A stretch of 64,000 bases of DNA from Microvirga sp. TS319 (GTDB lineage Bacteria > Pseudomonadota > Alphaproteobacteria > Rhizobiales > Beijerinckiaceae), in the NCBI RefSeq assembly GCF_041276405.1, contig NZ_JBGGGT010000002.1, forward strand, positions 2,269,001-2,333,000, given 5' to 3'. The notes under the pieces were generated by a model. That model saw only the letters and a list, made by a program, of their open reading frames with translations, was not told the origin of the DNA and did not search any database. The position numbers and the translations under genes were made by a program. Within the stretch, counting starts at the first letter, position 1. Each line of letters starts with the position of its first letter. Below, piece by piece: positions 1-7,813 of this stretch.

Positions 1-156
1 TTTTGGAATGCCGAGTTCTTCGTCAAACCTGCACATGGCGACGAGCCCTGTCACGGCGAATGCAATCATGTGTTTCATGAATTGATCGGTTCGGAATCTA
101 CGGAAGAAGGTGGTGCGCTTCGGTTTCTGTTGCACTTCTTCTGTTTCCAACCACAT
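1..156 (-). CDS. small membrane protein, paralogue A1 (3' end beyond window)
   Basis: Only the first 52 codons are in the window; the gene runs off the left edge. It starts at the ATG complementary to 154-156, behind an AGGGG ribosome-binding site. The visible residues match the start of the protein at 739-1170 at 38 of 52 positions, including the shared block LETEEVQQKPKR and the helix around VTGLVAMCRF, so this is the second copy of a tandem pair. About 150 bases upstream are also conserved between the copies. Function is unknown. By analogy with its partner it should be an inner-membrane protein of about 140 residues. Confidence 0.55.
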   Translation of the reverse strand, partial: MWLETEEVQQKPKRTTFFRRFRTDQFMKHMIAFAVTGLVAMCRFDEELGIPK

Positions 157-400
157 GGAAACACCCCTATCAGCATCACCTGTTTTGCGTCGCCAGTAGC
201 ACCGCCAGCCGGTGGTGTGCTCATGACGGAGGCCACAGATTGTGCGAATTCCCCTTATCACCTCTTGTAGCGCGCGGACGAATAATAGGAAACTATTCGT
301 TTATATAGGGCAGCTACTGCGGGCATTGGCAGGCAAAGGCGGTCGTTTTTGCGCACCCCAAATCTGCCGGCTCCTTGTCGCGATGTTAAATCTCGACATC
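1..400. repeat. tandem duplication, second arm (partner about 1015-1400)
   Basis: Bases 1-390 align with about 1015-1405 at an offset of 1,014-1,015 bases. The similarity covers the start of gene A, its upstream region (the stretch beginning with the start-codon complement and AAACACCCC) and the 3' end of gene B. The repeated unit is therefore a B-A gene pair of about 1 kb in tandem on the minus strand. The copies have diverged, so the duplication is not recent. Confidence 0.7.
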
Positions 401-710
401 GCGTTTCCTGCTGCAATATGGCCTGCGCCATTGTGCGCGCCTCTGTCTGAGGCAAGATTCAGGTCCTCCCCTAATTTCTGAAGACGATCATGCCATTCCT
501 GGGAGCCACTTTTCGGGGGTGGTGGCGGGTCGCCTGGAGTTGGGGGAGACCCTGGTGTGGGTGGGCTGCTGCCGTCATTCGGATTGCGCGGCAGGGGATT
601 GCCGGAAGGCCCCAGGGTGGTGGCGCACCCGGAGATCCTGGGAGAAGGGATGAGGCTACTTGCACAAGATTGGGGTCTGCAATATTCGCTTCTACTGGTT
701 CCGGGGACAT
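301..710 (-). pseudogene. proline-rich protein, paralogue B1, frameshifted
   Basis: An ATG complementary to 708-710, behind AGGAAG, opens a frame beginning MSPEPVEANIADPNLV and continuing through a Ser/Pro/Gly-rich stretch. Near 608-614 the similarity to the copy at 1315-1773 moves to another frame, consistent with loss of one base in copy B1. The downstream frame (PSGNPLPRNPNDG, then a run of prolines, then SGSQEWHDRLQKL) continues to a TAA at 301-303 and aligns with the end of B2. The original product was a small proline-rich protein with a polar C-terminal half. No family was recognised. A sequencing error in a GC-rich run is the alternative explanation. Confidence 0.5.
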
Positions 711-738
711 GCAGGCTTCCTGTTTTCGTAGAGTTAGA

Positions 739-1170
739 TCAATCACGATCTCCGAATGCATCAATCGTAATCAAGTAAAGCATAGGTGAAACAAGTAGCC
801 AAAACATAACTTTAGATAACAGCGCAGCACTGTCTCCAAGGATATCGCCGGAGTAAATTCCGACAGCAGAACAAACTAAGCAGGCAATATAAGTCATAAT
901 TATTATCGCGCTTTTTTGGAATGGTATTTTGTTGGTATAATGCACTTCTAGTATCTTTTTTCTATATATGAATGCTAACAATAGAAGTAGCGTTAATATC
1001 GATGTTGACCCGATTCTCGGGATACCGAGTTCCTCGCCAAACCTGCACATGGCGACGAGCCCTGTCACGACCAACGCAATCAAGTGTTTCACGGATTGAT
1101 GAAACCGAAATCCACCGAATAGGGTCAAGCGTTTCGGTTTCTGCTGCACTTCTTCTGTTTCCAACTGCAT
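739..1170 (-). CDS. small four-helix membrane protein, paralogue A2
   Basis: Product of 143 residues. The start at 1170 is preferred over the longer frame from 1314 because AGGGG lies about 7 bases upstream and because the paralogue at the window edge shares this start. After a charged N-terminus (LETEEVQQKPKR) there are four hydrophobic segments, roughly residues 26-40, 55-68, 85-104 and 121-137, so it is an inner-membrane protein. The gene is clearly more AT-rich than its surroundings, which suggests acquired DNA. It sits between two copies of a proline-rich gene on the same strand. No family was recognised. Confidence 0.6.
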   Translation of the reverse strand: MQLETEEVQQKPKRLTLFGGFRFHQSVKHLIALVVTGLVAMCRFGEELGIPRIGSTSILTLLLLLAFIYRKKILEVHYTNKIPFQKSAIIIMTYIACLVCSAVGIYSGDILGDSAALLSKVMFWLLVSPMLYLITIDAFGDRD

Positions 1171-1314
1171 GGAAACACCCCTATCAGCATCACCTGTTGA
1201 GCGTCGCCAGTAGCCCCGCCAGCCGGTGGTGTGCTCATGACGGAGGCCACAGGTTGCGCGAATGCCCCTTATCGCCCCTTGTAGCGCGTGAACGCGCCAT
1301 AGGAACCTATTCAT

Positions 1315-1773
1315 TCAGGTAGGTCGGGTTCTACGGGCATTGCGATGCGAAGGCGGTCGTTTCCGCACGAGTCCGAACCTGCCGGCTCCTTGCGCTTGGT
1401 TCTCCATGGAGAGAGCTTGTGCAAAGTCCCATCTCATGAGCCCCCCGAAAACACCTGAGGCGGGCGTTGCAGCACCGCCGCTCGCTACCGTTATCGCTCC
1501 TGCGATGCTCAAACACGCTGATGAGGAATATTGCCAGAAGTCCCCAGCAGCATTGGATTCTTCGTGTGTTCTTTCAAACTCTCTGTGCCATCCATCTGAG
1601 CCACTACGCGGCGGCGGCTCATTCCCCGGGGGTCGGCGGCGATCCTGGCGAGGGGGAGAGCGACCGTCGGGCGGGTTCGGACCGCATGGCGGGGGATTGC
1701 CGGAAGCCCCACATGGTGCTGGAGCATTTGGCGAGCCCAGCGGAAAAGCATCGGATGCGGGTGCGGATTTCAC
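1315..1773 (-). CDS. proline-rich hypothetical protein, paralogue B2, 5' end uncertain
   Basis: The frame is open from far upstream (antisense to rpsI), so the true start is unclear. A GTG at 1773 would give 152 residues, but it lies inside a short palindromic repeat (1748-1782). The repeat appears to have replaced the N-terminal part seen in the related copy at 301-710. Shared features are the segment SGNPPPCGPNPPDG, a proline-rich linker, SGSDGWHREFE and a basic C-terminus rich in Arg, Pro and Asn. It may be a repeat-truncated remnant. It lies immediately upstream of membrane-protein gene A2, matching the B-A order of the second unit. Confidence 0.4.
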   Translation of the reverse strand: MKSAPASDAFPLGSPNAPAPCGASGNPPPCGPNPPDGRSPPRQDRRRPPGNEPPPRSGSDGWHREFERTHEESNAAGDFWQYSSSACLSIAGAITVASGGAATPASGVFGGLMRWDFAQALSMENQAQGAGRFGLVRKRPPSHRNARRTRPT

Positions 1774-1782
1774 GTCCGATGC
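1748..1782. repeat. short palindromic repeat (GCATCGGA...TCCGATGC)
   Basis: A 35-base copy of the window's dispersed palindromic repeat, with GCATCGGA and TCCGATGC arms around a GTGAAA-containing centre on the complementary strand. It lies at the point where similarity between the two proline-rich paralogues stops. Confidence 0.7.
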
Positions 1783-1874
1783 CGCAACGGCAATAGACCC
1801 CAGTTCACCCCGGTATGCCGGGCGCGCGGGCGATGACGGCGGAGCGTGGAAGACGACGCCCGAGCAAACAAAAA

Positions 1875-1894
1875 GGGCGGCCCGAGAGCCGCCC
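1875..1894 (-). terminator. rho-independent terminator of rplM-rpsI
   Basis: GGGCGGC (1875-1881) pairs with GCCGCCC (1888-1894) around a 6-base loop. On the minus strand the stem is followed by TTTTTGTTT. It stands 29 bases beyond the rpsI stop codon. Confidence 0.85.
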
Positions 1895-1922
1895 TTCCTT
1901 GAAAAATAGAGCCTGGAAGCGA

Positions 1923-2399
1923 TTAGCGCTTCGAGAACTGGAAGCTGCGGCGAGCTTTCTTCTTGCCGTACTTCTTGCGCTCGACGACGCGCGGGTCGCG
2001 GGTCAGGAAGCCTTCTTTCTTGAGCGGGCCGCGAAGCTCCGGCTCGTAGTAGGTCAGCGCCTTGGCGAGGCCGTGGCGGACCGCGCCGGCCTGGCCGGAG
2101 AGGCCGCCGCCGTTGACGTTCACGACGATGTCGTACTGGCCTTCGCGCTGAGCGATCTGCAGCGGCTGCGACAGGATCAGGCGGAGAACCGGACGAGCGA
2201 AGTAAACCTCGACGGCGCGGTCGTTGATGATGATCTTGCCGGAGCCGGGCTTGATCCACACGCGAGCGACAGCGTCCTTACGCTTGCCGGTGGCGTAAGC
2301 GCGACCCAGGGAGTCGAGCTTCTGGACATGCTTCGGAGCTTCCGGAGCGGCAGTCTGGGCGGACTGGCCCAGATCGGCGAGAGACTGAAGGGTCGCCAT
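1923..2399 (-). CDS. rpsI: 30S ribosomal protein S9
   Basis: 158 residues, normal for S9 with the alphaproteobacterial N-terminal extension. The S9 core is clear: [17 protein letters not shown] near residue 31, then [17 protein letters not shown], and the basic C-terminal tail ending in [12 protein letters not shown] that reaches the P-site tRNA. It starts 3 bases after the rplM stop, so the two genes are co-transcribed and probably translationally coupled. The order rplM-rpsI is universally conserved. Confidence 0.97.
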   Translation of the reverse strand: MATLQSLADLGQSAQTAAPEAPKHVQKLDSLGRAYATGKRKDAVARVWIKPGSGKIIINDRAVEVYFARPVLRLILSQPLQIAQREGQYDIVVNVNGGGLSGQAGAVRHGLAKALTYYEPELRGPLKKEGFLTRDPRVVERKKYGKKKARRSFQFSKR

Positions 2400-2402
2400 G
2401 GA

Positions 2403-2867
2403 TTAGGCCCTCACGTTCTTGGCATTCAGGGCAGCCACGTCCAACACCTCTGGCTGCTGAGCCGTATGCGGGTGCTCGGCGCCGCCGTAGACGCGCAGGT
2501 TGCCCATGATCTGGCGGAAAAGCGGGCCGCGGGGGAGCATGCGCTCCACGGCCTTCTCGACCACGCGCTCAGGGAAGCGGCCTTCCAGGATGAACCTGGC
2601 CGTGCGCTCCTTGATGCCGCCCGGATAACCGGTGTGATGGTAGTACACCTTCTGCTCGCGCTTGCGGCCGGTGAACACCACCTTGTCGGCGTTGATGATG
2701 ATAACATTGTCGCCGCAGTCGACGTGGGGCGTGTAGTTTGCCTTGTGCTTGCCACGCAGGCGCATGGCAACGATCGTCGCGAGACGGCCTACAACGAGGC
2801 CCTTCGCGTCGATCACAACCCACTTCTTCTCGACCTCGGCGGGCTTCAGCGAAGTCGTAGTCTTCAT
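2403..2867 (-). CDS. rplM: 50S ribosomal protein L13
   Basis: 154 residues, slightly longer than the usual 142-150. Typical L13 blocks are [33 protein letters not shown], the YHHTGYPGG loop and [10 protein letters not shown]. It is the first gene of the rplM-rpsI operon and binds 23S rRNA early in large-subunit assembly. A good promoter (2951-2979) lies about 84 bases upstream. A CCGCCGC/GCGGCGG hairpin at about 2922-2940 falls in the predicted leader and may take part in autogenous control. Confidence 0.97.
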   Translation of the reverse strand: MKTTTSLKPAEVEKKWVVIDAKGLVVGRLATIVAMRLRGKHKANYTPHVDCGDNVIIINADKVVFTGRKREQKVYYHHTGYPGGIKERTARFILEGRFPERVVEKAVERMLPRGPLFRQIMGNLRVYGGAEHPHTAQQPEVLDVAALNAKNVRA

Positions 2868-2950
2868 TGCGCTGTTTCCCGTTGGAGCCCGTCAGGGCTC
2901 AGGTTCTGAAAACGACAAACCGCCGCGAGATGCGGCGGCGAGTGAGTGGG

Positions 2951-2979
2951 TGTTTAGTGACTTTCGTGCCGCAAGTCAA
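2951..2979 (-). promoter_or_regulatory. sigma70-type promoter for rplM-rpsI
   Basis: On the minus strand TTGACT (2974-2979) and TAAACA (2951-2956) are separated by exactly 17 bases, close to the vegetative consensus and suitably placed before rplM. The leader would be about 75-80 bases and would include the GC-rich hairpin near 2930. Confidence 0.65.
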
Positions 2980-3000
2980 CGGCATTCACGACGATCAAAA

Positions 3001-3080
3001 ATAGGCAAAATGCGCCTATTATCAGTAACTTAATCTATATAGGTATCTAAATACCGCCATTGTGGTATCATAAAACCACA
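3001..3080. promoter_or_regulatory. cluster of three inverted repeats before the GST gene
   Basis: Three palindromes lie in 80 unusually AT-rich bases between the divergent rplM and GST genes: ATAGGC N7 GCCTAT (3001-3019), GGTAT N4 ATACC (3042-3055) and TGTGGT N8 ACCACA (3061-3080). They look like operators controlling the glutathione transferase. The regulator is not in the window. Confidence 0.45.
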
Positions 3081-3146
3081 TGCCATTTGCCGATCCAAGC
3101 CACTCCAGCTATCGTTTGCGTCGCCATCCCTGAACGAGGACCAACC

Positions 3147-3779
3147 ATGGCCGACGATCTGATCTTCTATACCAATCCCATGTCGCGCGGGCGAATCGTC
3201 CGCTGGATGCTCGAAGAGGTCGGGAAGCCCTATCGAACGGAAATCCTCGAGTTCGGCACCCCCATGAAGAGCCAGGACTTTCTCGCCTTCAATCCCATGG
3301 GCAAGGTTCCGACCATCATTCATAACGGCACCGTCGTCACCGAGGGAGCAGCCATCTGCGCTTATCTGGCGGACGTGTTCCCCGATGCGGGACTGGCGCC
3401 GCCCCACGGCGACCGTCGCCGCGGCCCCTATTACCGCTGGATGTTCTTCGCCGCTGGCCCGGTCGAGGCCGCCTTGAGCAACAAGTCCTTGGGTTTCGAG
3501 GTACCCCAGGAACGGCGCGGCATGATCGGATACGGCAGCGTCGAGGATGTGGTGAACGCTCTCGAATACGCCGTCACCCAATCCGAATACATCGCGGGCG
3601 ACCGCTTCAGCGCGGCCGACGTTTATGTCGGGTCGCAGATCGGCTGGGGCATGATGTTCGGCACCCTCGAAAAGCGCCCTGCCTTCGAAGCCTATTGGCA
3701 GCGGATCAGCAGCCGCCCGGCCGCGATGCGGGCGCGGGAGATCGACGATGCTTTGGCCGCTGCCCGGCAGAAGGGCTAG
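3147..3779 (+). CDS. glutathione S-transferase family protein
   Basis: 210 residues, standard for cytosolic GST. The N-terminal thioredoxin fold (residues 1-80) contains NPMSRGRIVRWMLEE, the cis-proline segment NPMGKVPTII and the EGAAICAYLAD motif that binds the glutathione gamma-glutamyl group. The helical C-terminal domain has the N-capping segment FSAADVYVGSQI. The start at 3147 follows GAGGA with good spacing; an upstream in-frame ATG at 3060 lacks a site. The enzyme probably conjugates or reduces electrophiles with glutathione. Palindromes upstream suggest inducible expression. Confidence 0.9.
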   Translation: MADDLIFYTNPMSRGRIVRWMLEEVGKPYRTEILEFGTPMKSQDFLAFNPMGKVPTIIHNGTVVTEGAAICAYLADVFPDAGLAPPHGDRRRGPYYRWMFFAAGPVEAALSNKSLGFEVPQERRGMIGYGSVEDVVNALEYAVTQSEYIAGDRFSAADVYVGSQIGWGMMFGTLEKRPAFEAYWQRISSRPAAMRAREIDDALAAARQKG

Positions 3780-3817
3780 ACTTGGGATTCACTCCCCTCA
3801 AGTCGCCCAGAGGCAGC

Positions 3818-4093
3818 TCAAGGAGCCTGGCAATCCGGCACTCGCCGGATCTCGGCCAGCAAGGAACGATATTGCTCGGAGGTCAGCTGCGCCTCGTTCG
3901 CGCACATATGAAGAGCCCGACAGGCATCTTCGGGCTTTGAAGGCCAAGACAGTGAGCCGTTAACGGCGCCTCCGCACAGAGTGTAGGCGTTCTTAGCCTC
4001 CCACCTTGCCTCTGACTCGGCCAATGCCGGCGCAGCGGTCAGCGAACCAACCCCGGCCCATATCCCCGCACATACAAAAATAAGCCGCGTCAT
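3818..4093 (-). CDS. small secreted hypothetical protein with four cysteines
   Basis: 91 residues. The first 25 form a signal peptide ending in a likely AxA cleavage site (APALAES). The mature part has four cysteines spaced so that two disulfides are possible, and the segment NAYTLCGGAVNGSLSW. It starts 6 bases after the upstream thioesterase gene with a strong GGAGGT site, so the two are co-transcribed. No known family was recognised. Confidence 0.7.
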   Translation of the reverse strand: MTRLIFVCAGIWAGVGSLTAAPALAESEARWEAKNAYTLCGGAVNGSLSWPSKPEDACRALHMCANEAQLTSEQYRSLLAEIRRVPDCQAP

Positions 4094-4099
4094 CGAGTT

Positions 4100-4546
4100 C
4101 TACCTCCCTCGCTGCCCCTCTGGAATCGAATAGGTCCCGGTCGCATGGCAAACCACTTCGCAACTGCCTTGCGAGACCATCGAGACCTCGCCCACGGCGA
4201 GCCGCTTCCCGAGCTTCAGGAGGCGGCATTCCGCGATCAGCGGGCGCGGCTCGGGCTTTCTCAGGAAGTTGAAGTTGAGGCTCGTGGTGACGGCGAGCGC
4301 CACGGGACCGACATGGGCGAGAATCGCGGCATAAAGCGCGAGATCCGCCAGGGTCATCATGGCAGGCCCCGAAATCGTGCCGCCGGGGCGAAGATGGCGG
4401 TCGTGATAGTCCATGCGCATGCGGGCGGAGAGTGGCCCGATCTCTTCGAGGAAGTAGGTCTGCCCTCCCATATGCATCTGTGGAAACTCGCGATCCAGGA
4501 ACGCGATCAGATCGTCCTTCGTCATGACGGGATGATGGGATGCCAT
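4100..4546 (-). CDS. PaaI-family acyl-CoA thioesterase (hotdog fold)
   Basis: 148 residues. The hotdog signature is visible: RPGGTISGPAMMTLADLAL near residues 63-81 (the helix with the catalytic or substrate-binding acid), followed by a strand with TTSLNFNFLRKPEPRPLIAE and a C-terminal strand ending in GTYSIP. Such enzymes hydrolyse acyl- or aryl-CoA thioesters in the cytosol. It is divergent from the CoA-binding protein gene (49 bases between starts) and upstream of a small secreted-protein gene. The exact substrate cannot be read from the sequence. Confidence 0.88.
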   Translation of the reverse strand: MASHHPVMTKDDLIAFLDREFPQMHMGGQTYFLEEIGPLSARMRMDYHDRHLRPGGTISGPAMMTLADLALYAAILAHVGPVALAVTTSLNFNFLRKPEPRPLIAECRLLKLGKRLAVGEVSMVSQGSCEVVCHATGTYSIPEGQRGR

Positions 4547-4595
4547 GCGTCAAATGCTCATTGAACTGCCCTGGCCTATCCCATACGTTGCCCCC

Positions 4596-5120
4596 ATGGA
4601 TCACAGCAATTACCCGAACGATTACATCCGCGGCATTCTCAACGGCACGAAGACCATCGCGCTGGTGGGCGCTTCGGCGAATCCCGCCCGTCCGAGCTGG
4701 ATCGTGACCAAATACCTGCTGGAGCGGGGCTACGACGTCATTCCCGTCAATCCGGGAATCGCCGGCACGGAACTGCTGGGCAAGAAGGTGTACGGCTCGC
4801 TCGCCGAGGTGCCCGGCCCCATCGACATGGTCGAGATCTTCCGCAACTCGGAGGCGGCGGGTCCGATCACGGACGAAGCCCTCGCGCTCGATCCGCTGCC
4901 GAAGGTGATCTGGATGCAGCTTTCCGTCCGCAACGACGACGCGGCCGCGAAAGCCGAGGCCAAGGGCATCAAGGTGGTGATGGACCGCTGCCCCAAGATC
5001 GAATTCGGGCGCCTCTCCGGCGAGATTTCCTGGCAGGGCGTGAATTCGCGGATGCTCAGCGCCAAGAAGCCGGTGCTTTCGGGCAAGGGCTTTCAGAAGC
5101 TCAGCCTCAATCGTCCGTAA
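4596..5120 (+). CDS. CoA-binding domain protein (YccU-like)
   Basis: 174 residues, one Rossmann-like CoA_binding domain. GASANPARPSWIVTKYLL near residues 24-41 is the nucleotide-binding loop and helix, and DVIPVNPG follows. MDRCPKIEFGRL near the C-terminus is typical of this family. A start at 4596 matches family length; an earlier in-frame ATG at 4545 overlaps the divergent thioesterase start. Proteins of this type bind CoA, but their cellular role is not established. Confidence 0.85.
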   Translation: MDHSNYPNDYIRGILNGTKTIALVGASANPARPSWIVTKYLLERGYDVIPVNPGIAGTELLGKKVYGSLAEVPGPIDMVEIFRNSEAAGPITDEALALDPLPKVIWMQLSVRNDDAAAKAEAKGIKVVMDRCPKIEFGRLSGEISWQGVNSRMLSAKKPVLSGKGFQKLSLNRP

Positions 5121-5148
5121 GTCTTCAAAAAGGCGCCCTGCCCCCACC

Positions 5149-5177
5149 TTGACCGGACGAACAATTCGTTCTTTATA
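5149..5177 (+). promoter_or_regulatory. probable promoter of metY with overlapping palindromes
   Basis: TTGACC (5149-5154) and TTTATA (5172-5177) are 17 bases apart. A GAAC N5 GTTC inverted repeat lies between the boxes, and GTTCT N6 AGAAC overlaps the -10 box, which is consistent with repressor control. No SAM-II riboswitch was recognised in the leader. Confidence 0.5.
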
Positions 5178-5219
5178 GAGAACAGAACAACGTCCTCAAG
5201 AGGAAAAAGGGCTTCTGCC

Positions 5220-6503
5220 ATGACTGACCGTTTGCCGGGCTTCGATACGCTTGCCATCCATGCGGGGGCCGCCCCCGATGCCGCGACCGGCGCACGGGCG
5301 ACGCCGATCTACCAGACCACGTCCTTCGTCTTCGACGACGTGGACCATGCGGCCTCTCTCTTCGGCCTCCAGGCCTTCGGCAATATCTATTCCCGCATCG
5401 GCAACCCGACCAACGCGGTCCTCGAGGAGCGCGTCGCGGCACTCGAAGGCGGCACGGCGGCCCTGGCGGTCGCCTCGGGCCACGCGGCCGAGTTCCTGAC
5501 CTTCCACACCCTGCTTCAGCCGGGCGACGAGTTCATCGCGGCCCGCAAGCTCTATGGCGGCTCGATCAACCAGTTCAACCATGCCTACAAGAACTTCGGC
5601 TGGAACGTGGTCTGGGCCGATTCCGACGATCCGTCGACCTTCGAGGCCGCCATCACGCCGCGCACCAAGGCGATCTTCGTCGAATCGATCGCCAATCCGG
5701 GCGGCGTGATCGTCGATCTGAAGGCCATCGCGGCGATCGCCAAGAAGCATCGCATTCCGTTCATCGTGGACAACACGATGGCGACTCCCTACCTGATCCG
5801 CCCGTTCGAGCACGGCGCGGACCTCATCGTGCACTCCGCTACCAAGTTCCTCGGCGGTCACGGCAACTCCGTGGGCGGCCTGATCGTGGATGGCGGCTCG
5901 TTCAACTTCGCAGGCGACGACCGTTACCCGATGCTCTCCAAGCCGCGTCCGGAATATGGCGGCATGGTGCTGGGCGAGACCTTCGGGAATTTCGGGTTCG
6001 CCATCGCGGCCCGCGTCCTGGGCCTGCGTGATCTGGGCCCCGCCCTCTCCCCCTTCAACGCCTTCCTGATCCTGAACGGCATCGAGACCCTGCCGTTGCG
6101 CATGCAGCGCCACTCGGACAACACCCTCTCGGTGGCGGAGCATCTGGCGAACCACGACAAGATCTCCTGGGTCAGCTATCCGGGCCTCGCGTCGGACCGC
6201 TACCACAACCTTGCCAAGGAATACTGCCCGAAGGGCGCCGGCGCCGTCTTCACCTTCGGTCTCAAGGGCGGCTACGAGGCGGGCGTGAAGCTGGTCTCGA
6301 ACCTCAAGCTGTTCTCGCATCTCGCGAATATCGGCGACACGCGTTCGCTGGTGATCCACCCGGCTTCGACCACGCACCGGCAGCTCACCGACGAACAGAA
6401 GACCTTGGCGGGTGCCGGACCGGAGGTTGTGCGCCTCTCCATCGGCCTCGAAGACAAGGAAGACCTGATCGATGACCTGAACCAGGCCCTCGACGCGGCC
6501 TAG
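5220..6503 (+). CDS. metY: O-acetylhomoserine aminocarboxypropyltransferase (sulfhydrylase)
   Basis: 427 residues, the length of MetY rather than the shorter CGS or MetZ enzymes. It belongs to the Cys/Met metabolism PLP family: PIYQTTSFVF near residue 29, SRIGNPTNAVLEERVAALEGG, and the PLP-lysine segment HSATKFLGGHGNSVGG. It makes homocysteine from O-acetylhomoserine and sulfide in the cytosol. A GAGGAAAAAGG site precedes the ATG. It is a single-gene unit with its own promoter and a bidirectional terminator at 6665-6689. Confidence 0.93.
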   Translation: MTDRLPGFDTLAIHAGAAPDAATGARATPIYQTTSFVFDDVDHAASLFGLQAFGNIYSRIGNPTNAVLEERVAALEGGTAALAVASGHAAEFLTFHTLLQPGDEFIAARKLYGGSINQFNHAYKNFGWNVVWADSDDPSTFEAAITPRTKAIFVESIANPGGVIVDLKAIAAIAKKHRIPFIVDNTMATPYLIRPFEHGADLIVHSATKFLGGHGNSVGGLIVDGGSFNFAGDDRYPMLSKPRPEYGGMVLGETFGNFGFAIAARVLGLRDLGPALSPFNAFLILNGIETLPLRMQRHSDNTLSVAEHLANHDKISWVSYPGLASDRYHNLAKEYCPKGAGAVFTFGLKGGYEAGVKLVSNLKLFSHLANIGDTRSLVIHPASTTHRQLTDEQKTLAGAGPEVVRLSIGLEDKEDLIDDLNQALDAA

Positions 6504-6530
6504 GAACTCTTCGATAGGGCTAATTCCTCG

Positions 6531-6620
6531 TCATGCCCGGCCTCGAGCCGGGCATCCACGTCATCGGAGCCGCAGCAAGAGACAAGACGTGGATGGCCGG
6601 ATCAAGTCCAGCCATGACGG
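6531..6620. repeat. GCCCGG...CCGGGC dispersed repeat, copy 1
   Basis: The pattern is CGTCATGCCCGG, a short loop, CCGGGCATCCACGTC, about 25 bases, then GACGTGGATGGCCGG and CCATGACGG, giving nested inverted repeats. The same arrangement occurs at 11057-11150. It creates a false open frame (6533-6766). This repeat is common in intergenic DNA of Hyphomicrobiales. Confidence 0.8.
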
Positions 6621-6664
6621 AAAGGGCTCATGACGAAAAATCGCGACAAGCAGGCAACAAAAAA

Positions 6665-6689
6665 GGCGGCTTCGAGCCGCCCTTTTTGT
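6665..6689. terminator. bidirectional rho-independent terminator (metY / parA)
   Basis: GGCGGC (6665-6670) pairs with GCCGCC (6676-6681) around TTCGA. A T-run follows on the plus strand and an A-run (6659-6664) precedes it, so it can end transcription of metY and of the convergent ParA gene. Confidence 0.85.
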
Positions 6690-6710
6690 TGAAGGAAATC
6701 CGGATCCCGG

Positions 6711-7388
6711 TCACGCGGCGCGTGAGGAACCGCTGGTCTTCTTGTAGGTGTCGTGAATGGCGTTGAGAGAGCGCTCCAGCGCCGTCCAAAGGCGCCCGAT
6801 CTCCTCGGCACCCTGAGAGTTCGGCTCGTATTCCCTGGCGCCCTCGCCTGTCGCCAGAGCCAGGGTCAGCTCCGGACGATGGGTGATCTGGCCTGCCCAG
6901 ACAGGAACCTGCAGGGCATTCAGCGCGCCGCGGGCATCGGTCACCACGGGCGATTCCGTATCGCCGTGCTTGGCCGGAGCGGCATTGATCACGGCCGCAT
7001 AGGGCTTGCGCAGCTCACGCGCGATCTGGACCGTATCCTGCAGGGCCGCGATATCGAACAGGCTCGCCCGGGTCGGGACGATCACGAGGGTGGCATGCCG
7101 GATGGATTCGGCGACGACGTTGGACTTGTTGGGCGGCGTATCGACCAGGACCCACTCGTAGCCTTCCCGCTTGGCGTCCTTCAGGGCCTCGCCGAGGTTG
7201 CGCACATTGTGCCTCAGGCTGAGATGCTCCTGATCGCGAATCTTATGCCATAGGGACAGGGAACCCTGCGGGTCGTTGTCGATCAACAACGTCTTGCGCG
7301 ACGGGTTGGCAATGTAGCTCGCAAGATGAGCAGCGAGCGTGCTCTTACCAGAGCCGCCTTTCCGCGAAGCAAAGACCAGCACATTCAT
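6711..7388 (-). CDS. ParA/MinD-family P-loop ATPase
   Basis: 225 residues. It opens MNVLVFASRKGGSGKST, a deviant Walker A with the signature lysine, and has LLIDNDPQGSL and WVLVDTPPN as later switch motifs. Stand-alone short ParA ATPases of this kind position cargo on the nucleoid or at the pole. No parB or centromere-like repeats are adjacent, so it is not the chromosomal par locus. It is convergent with metY. The particular cargo cannot be inferred. Confidence 0.85.
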   Translation of the reverse strand: MNVLVFASRKGGSGKSTLAAHLASYIANPSRKTLLIDNDPQGSLSLWHKIRDQEHLSLRHNVRNLGEALKDAKREGYEWVLVDTPPNKSNVVAESIRHATLVIVPTRASLFDIAALQDTVQIARELRKPYAAVINAAPAKHGDTESPVVTDARGALNALQVPVWAGQITHRPELTLALATGEGAREYEPNSQGAEEIGRLWTALERSLNAIHDTYKKTSGSSRAA

Positions 7389-7752
7389 GCCTGACTCCTC
7401 ATAAGCCTAAGAAAGCCCGCAGCCCTCTGTTAACGCGAGCTTAATATTGTTCATCTGTAGCAGAACAAGACCTGATTTCCTAATTCCACCTTCGATCCCT
7501 CTGTGCATATCCCCAAGCGGAGAACGCGCGGGCTGGCAAAACTGCATACCGCATCGTCAGGAAGATTTGCTGGCTTGTAAAGCGTTGACGGACCTCCGCC
7601 GGGATATGAAGGACGAATCCTAAACGACTGATCAGAATAGACAATCGGCAACTATGTCAGGAACGGGGCACAAGATTTTTGCTTCCGGCAAGGGCGGCCA
7701 GCCAGGACTATTTCCTCGAAAGCACCCCTTTCTGAAACTTTATACCGGTCAC
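7389..7752. other. intergenic region without a supported gene
   Basis: Moderately AT-rich spacer between divergent genes. It must hold the parA promoter, but no convincing -35/-10 pair was seen. A 66-codon minus-strand frame (7451-7651) has no ribosome-binding site or recognisable motif and was not called. Confidence 0.6.
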
Positions 7753-7777
7753 GGAACCACCTTTTTGCTTAGTCGTT
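7753..7777 (+). promoter_or_regulatory. EcfG-type general stress promoter
   Basis: GGAAC (7753-7757), 16 bases, CGTT (7774-7777): an exact match to the EcfG sigma-factor consensus of alphaproteobacteria (GGAAC N16-18 CGTT). It lies 36 bases before the start codon of the DUF1236 protein, leaving a leader of about 30 bases with GGAG before the ATG. Confidence 0.7.
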
Positions 7778-7813
7778 AAGCTCCCGACTTAACCAGTGAA
7801 ATGGAGCTGACAC

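Noticed and set aside
5121..5219. SAM-II riboswitch before metY
   Set aside because: The interval is only about 100 bases and no conserved SAM-II core could be recognised; promoter-like boxes fit better.
6533..6766. 77-codon plus-strand frame with GLEPGIHV and KTWMAGSSPAMT
   Set aside because: It is the translation of a dispersed GCCCGG/CCGGGC palindromic repeat and of a terminator; such frames recur wherever the repeat occurs and have no ribosome-binding site.
7451..7651. 66-codon minus-strand frame in the parA-DUF1236 gap
   Set aside because: No start signal or domain; could be chance in an AT-richer spacer.
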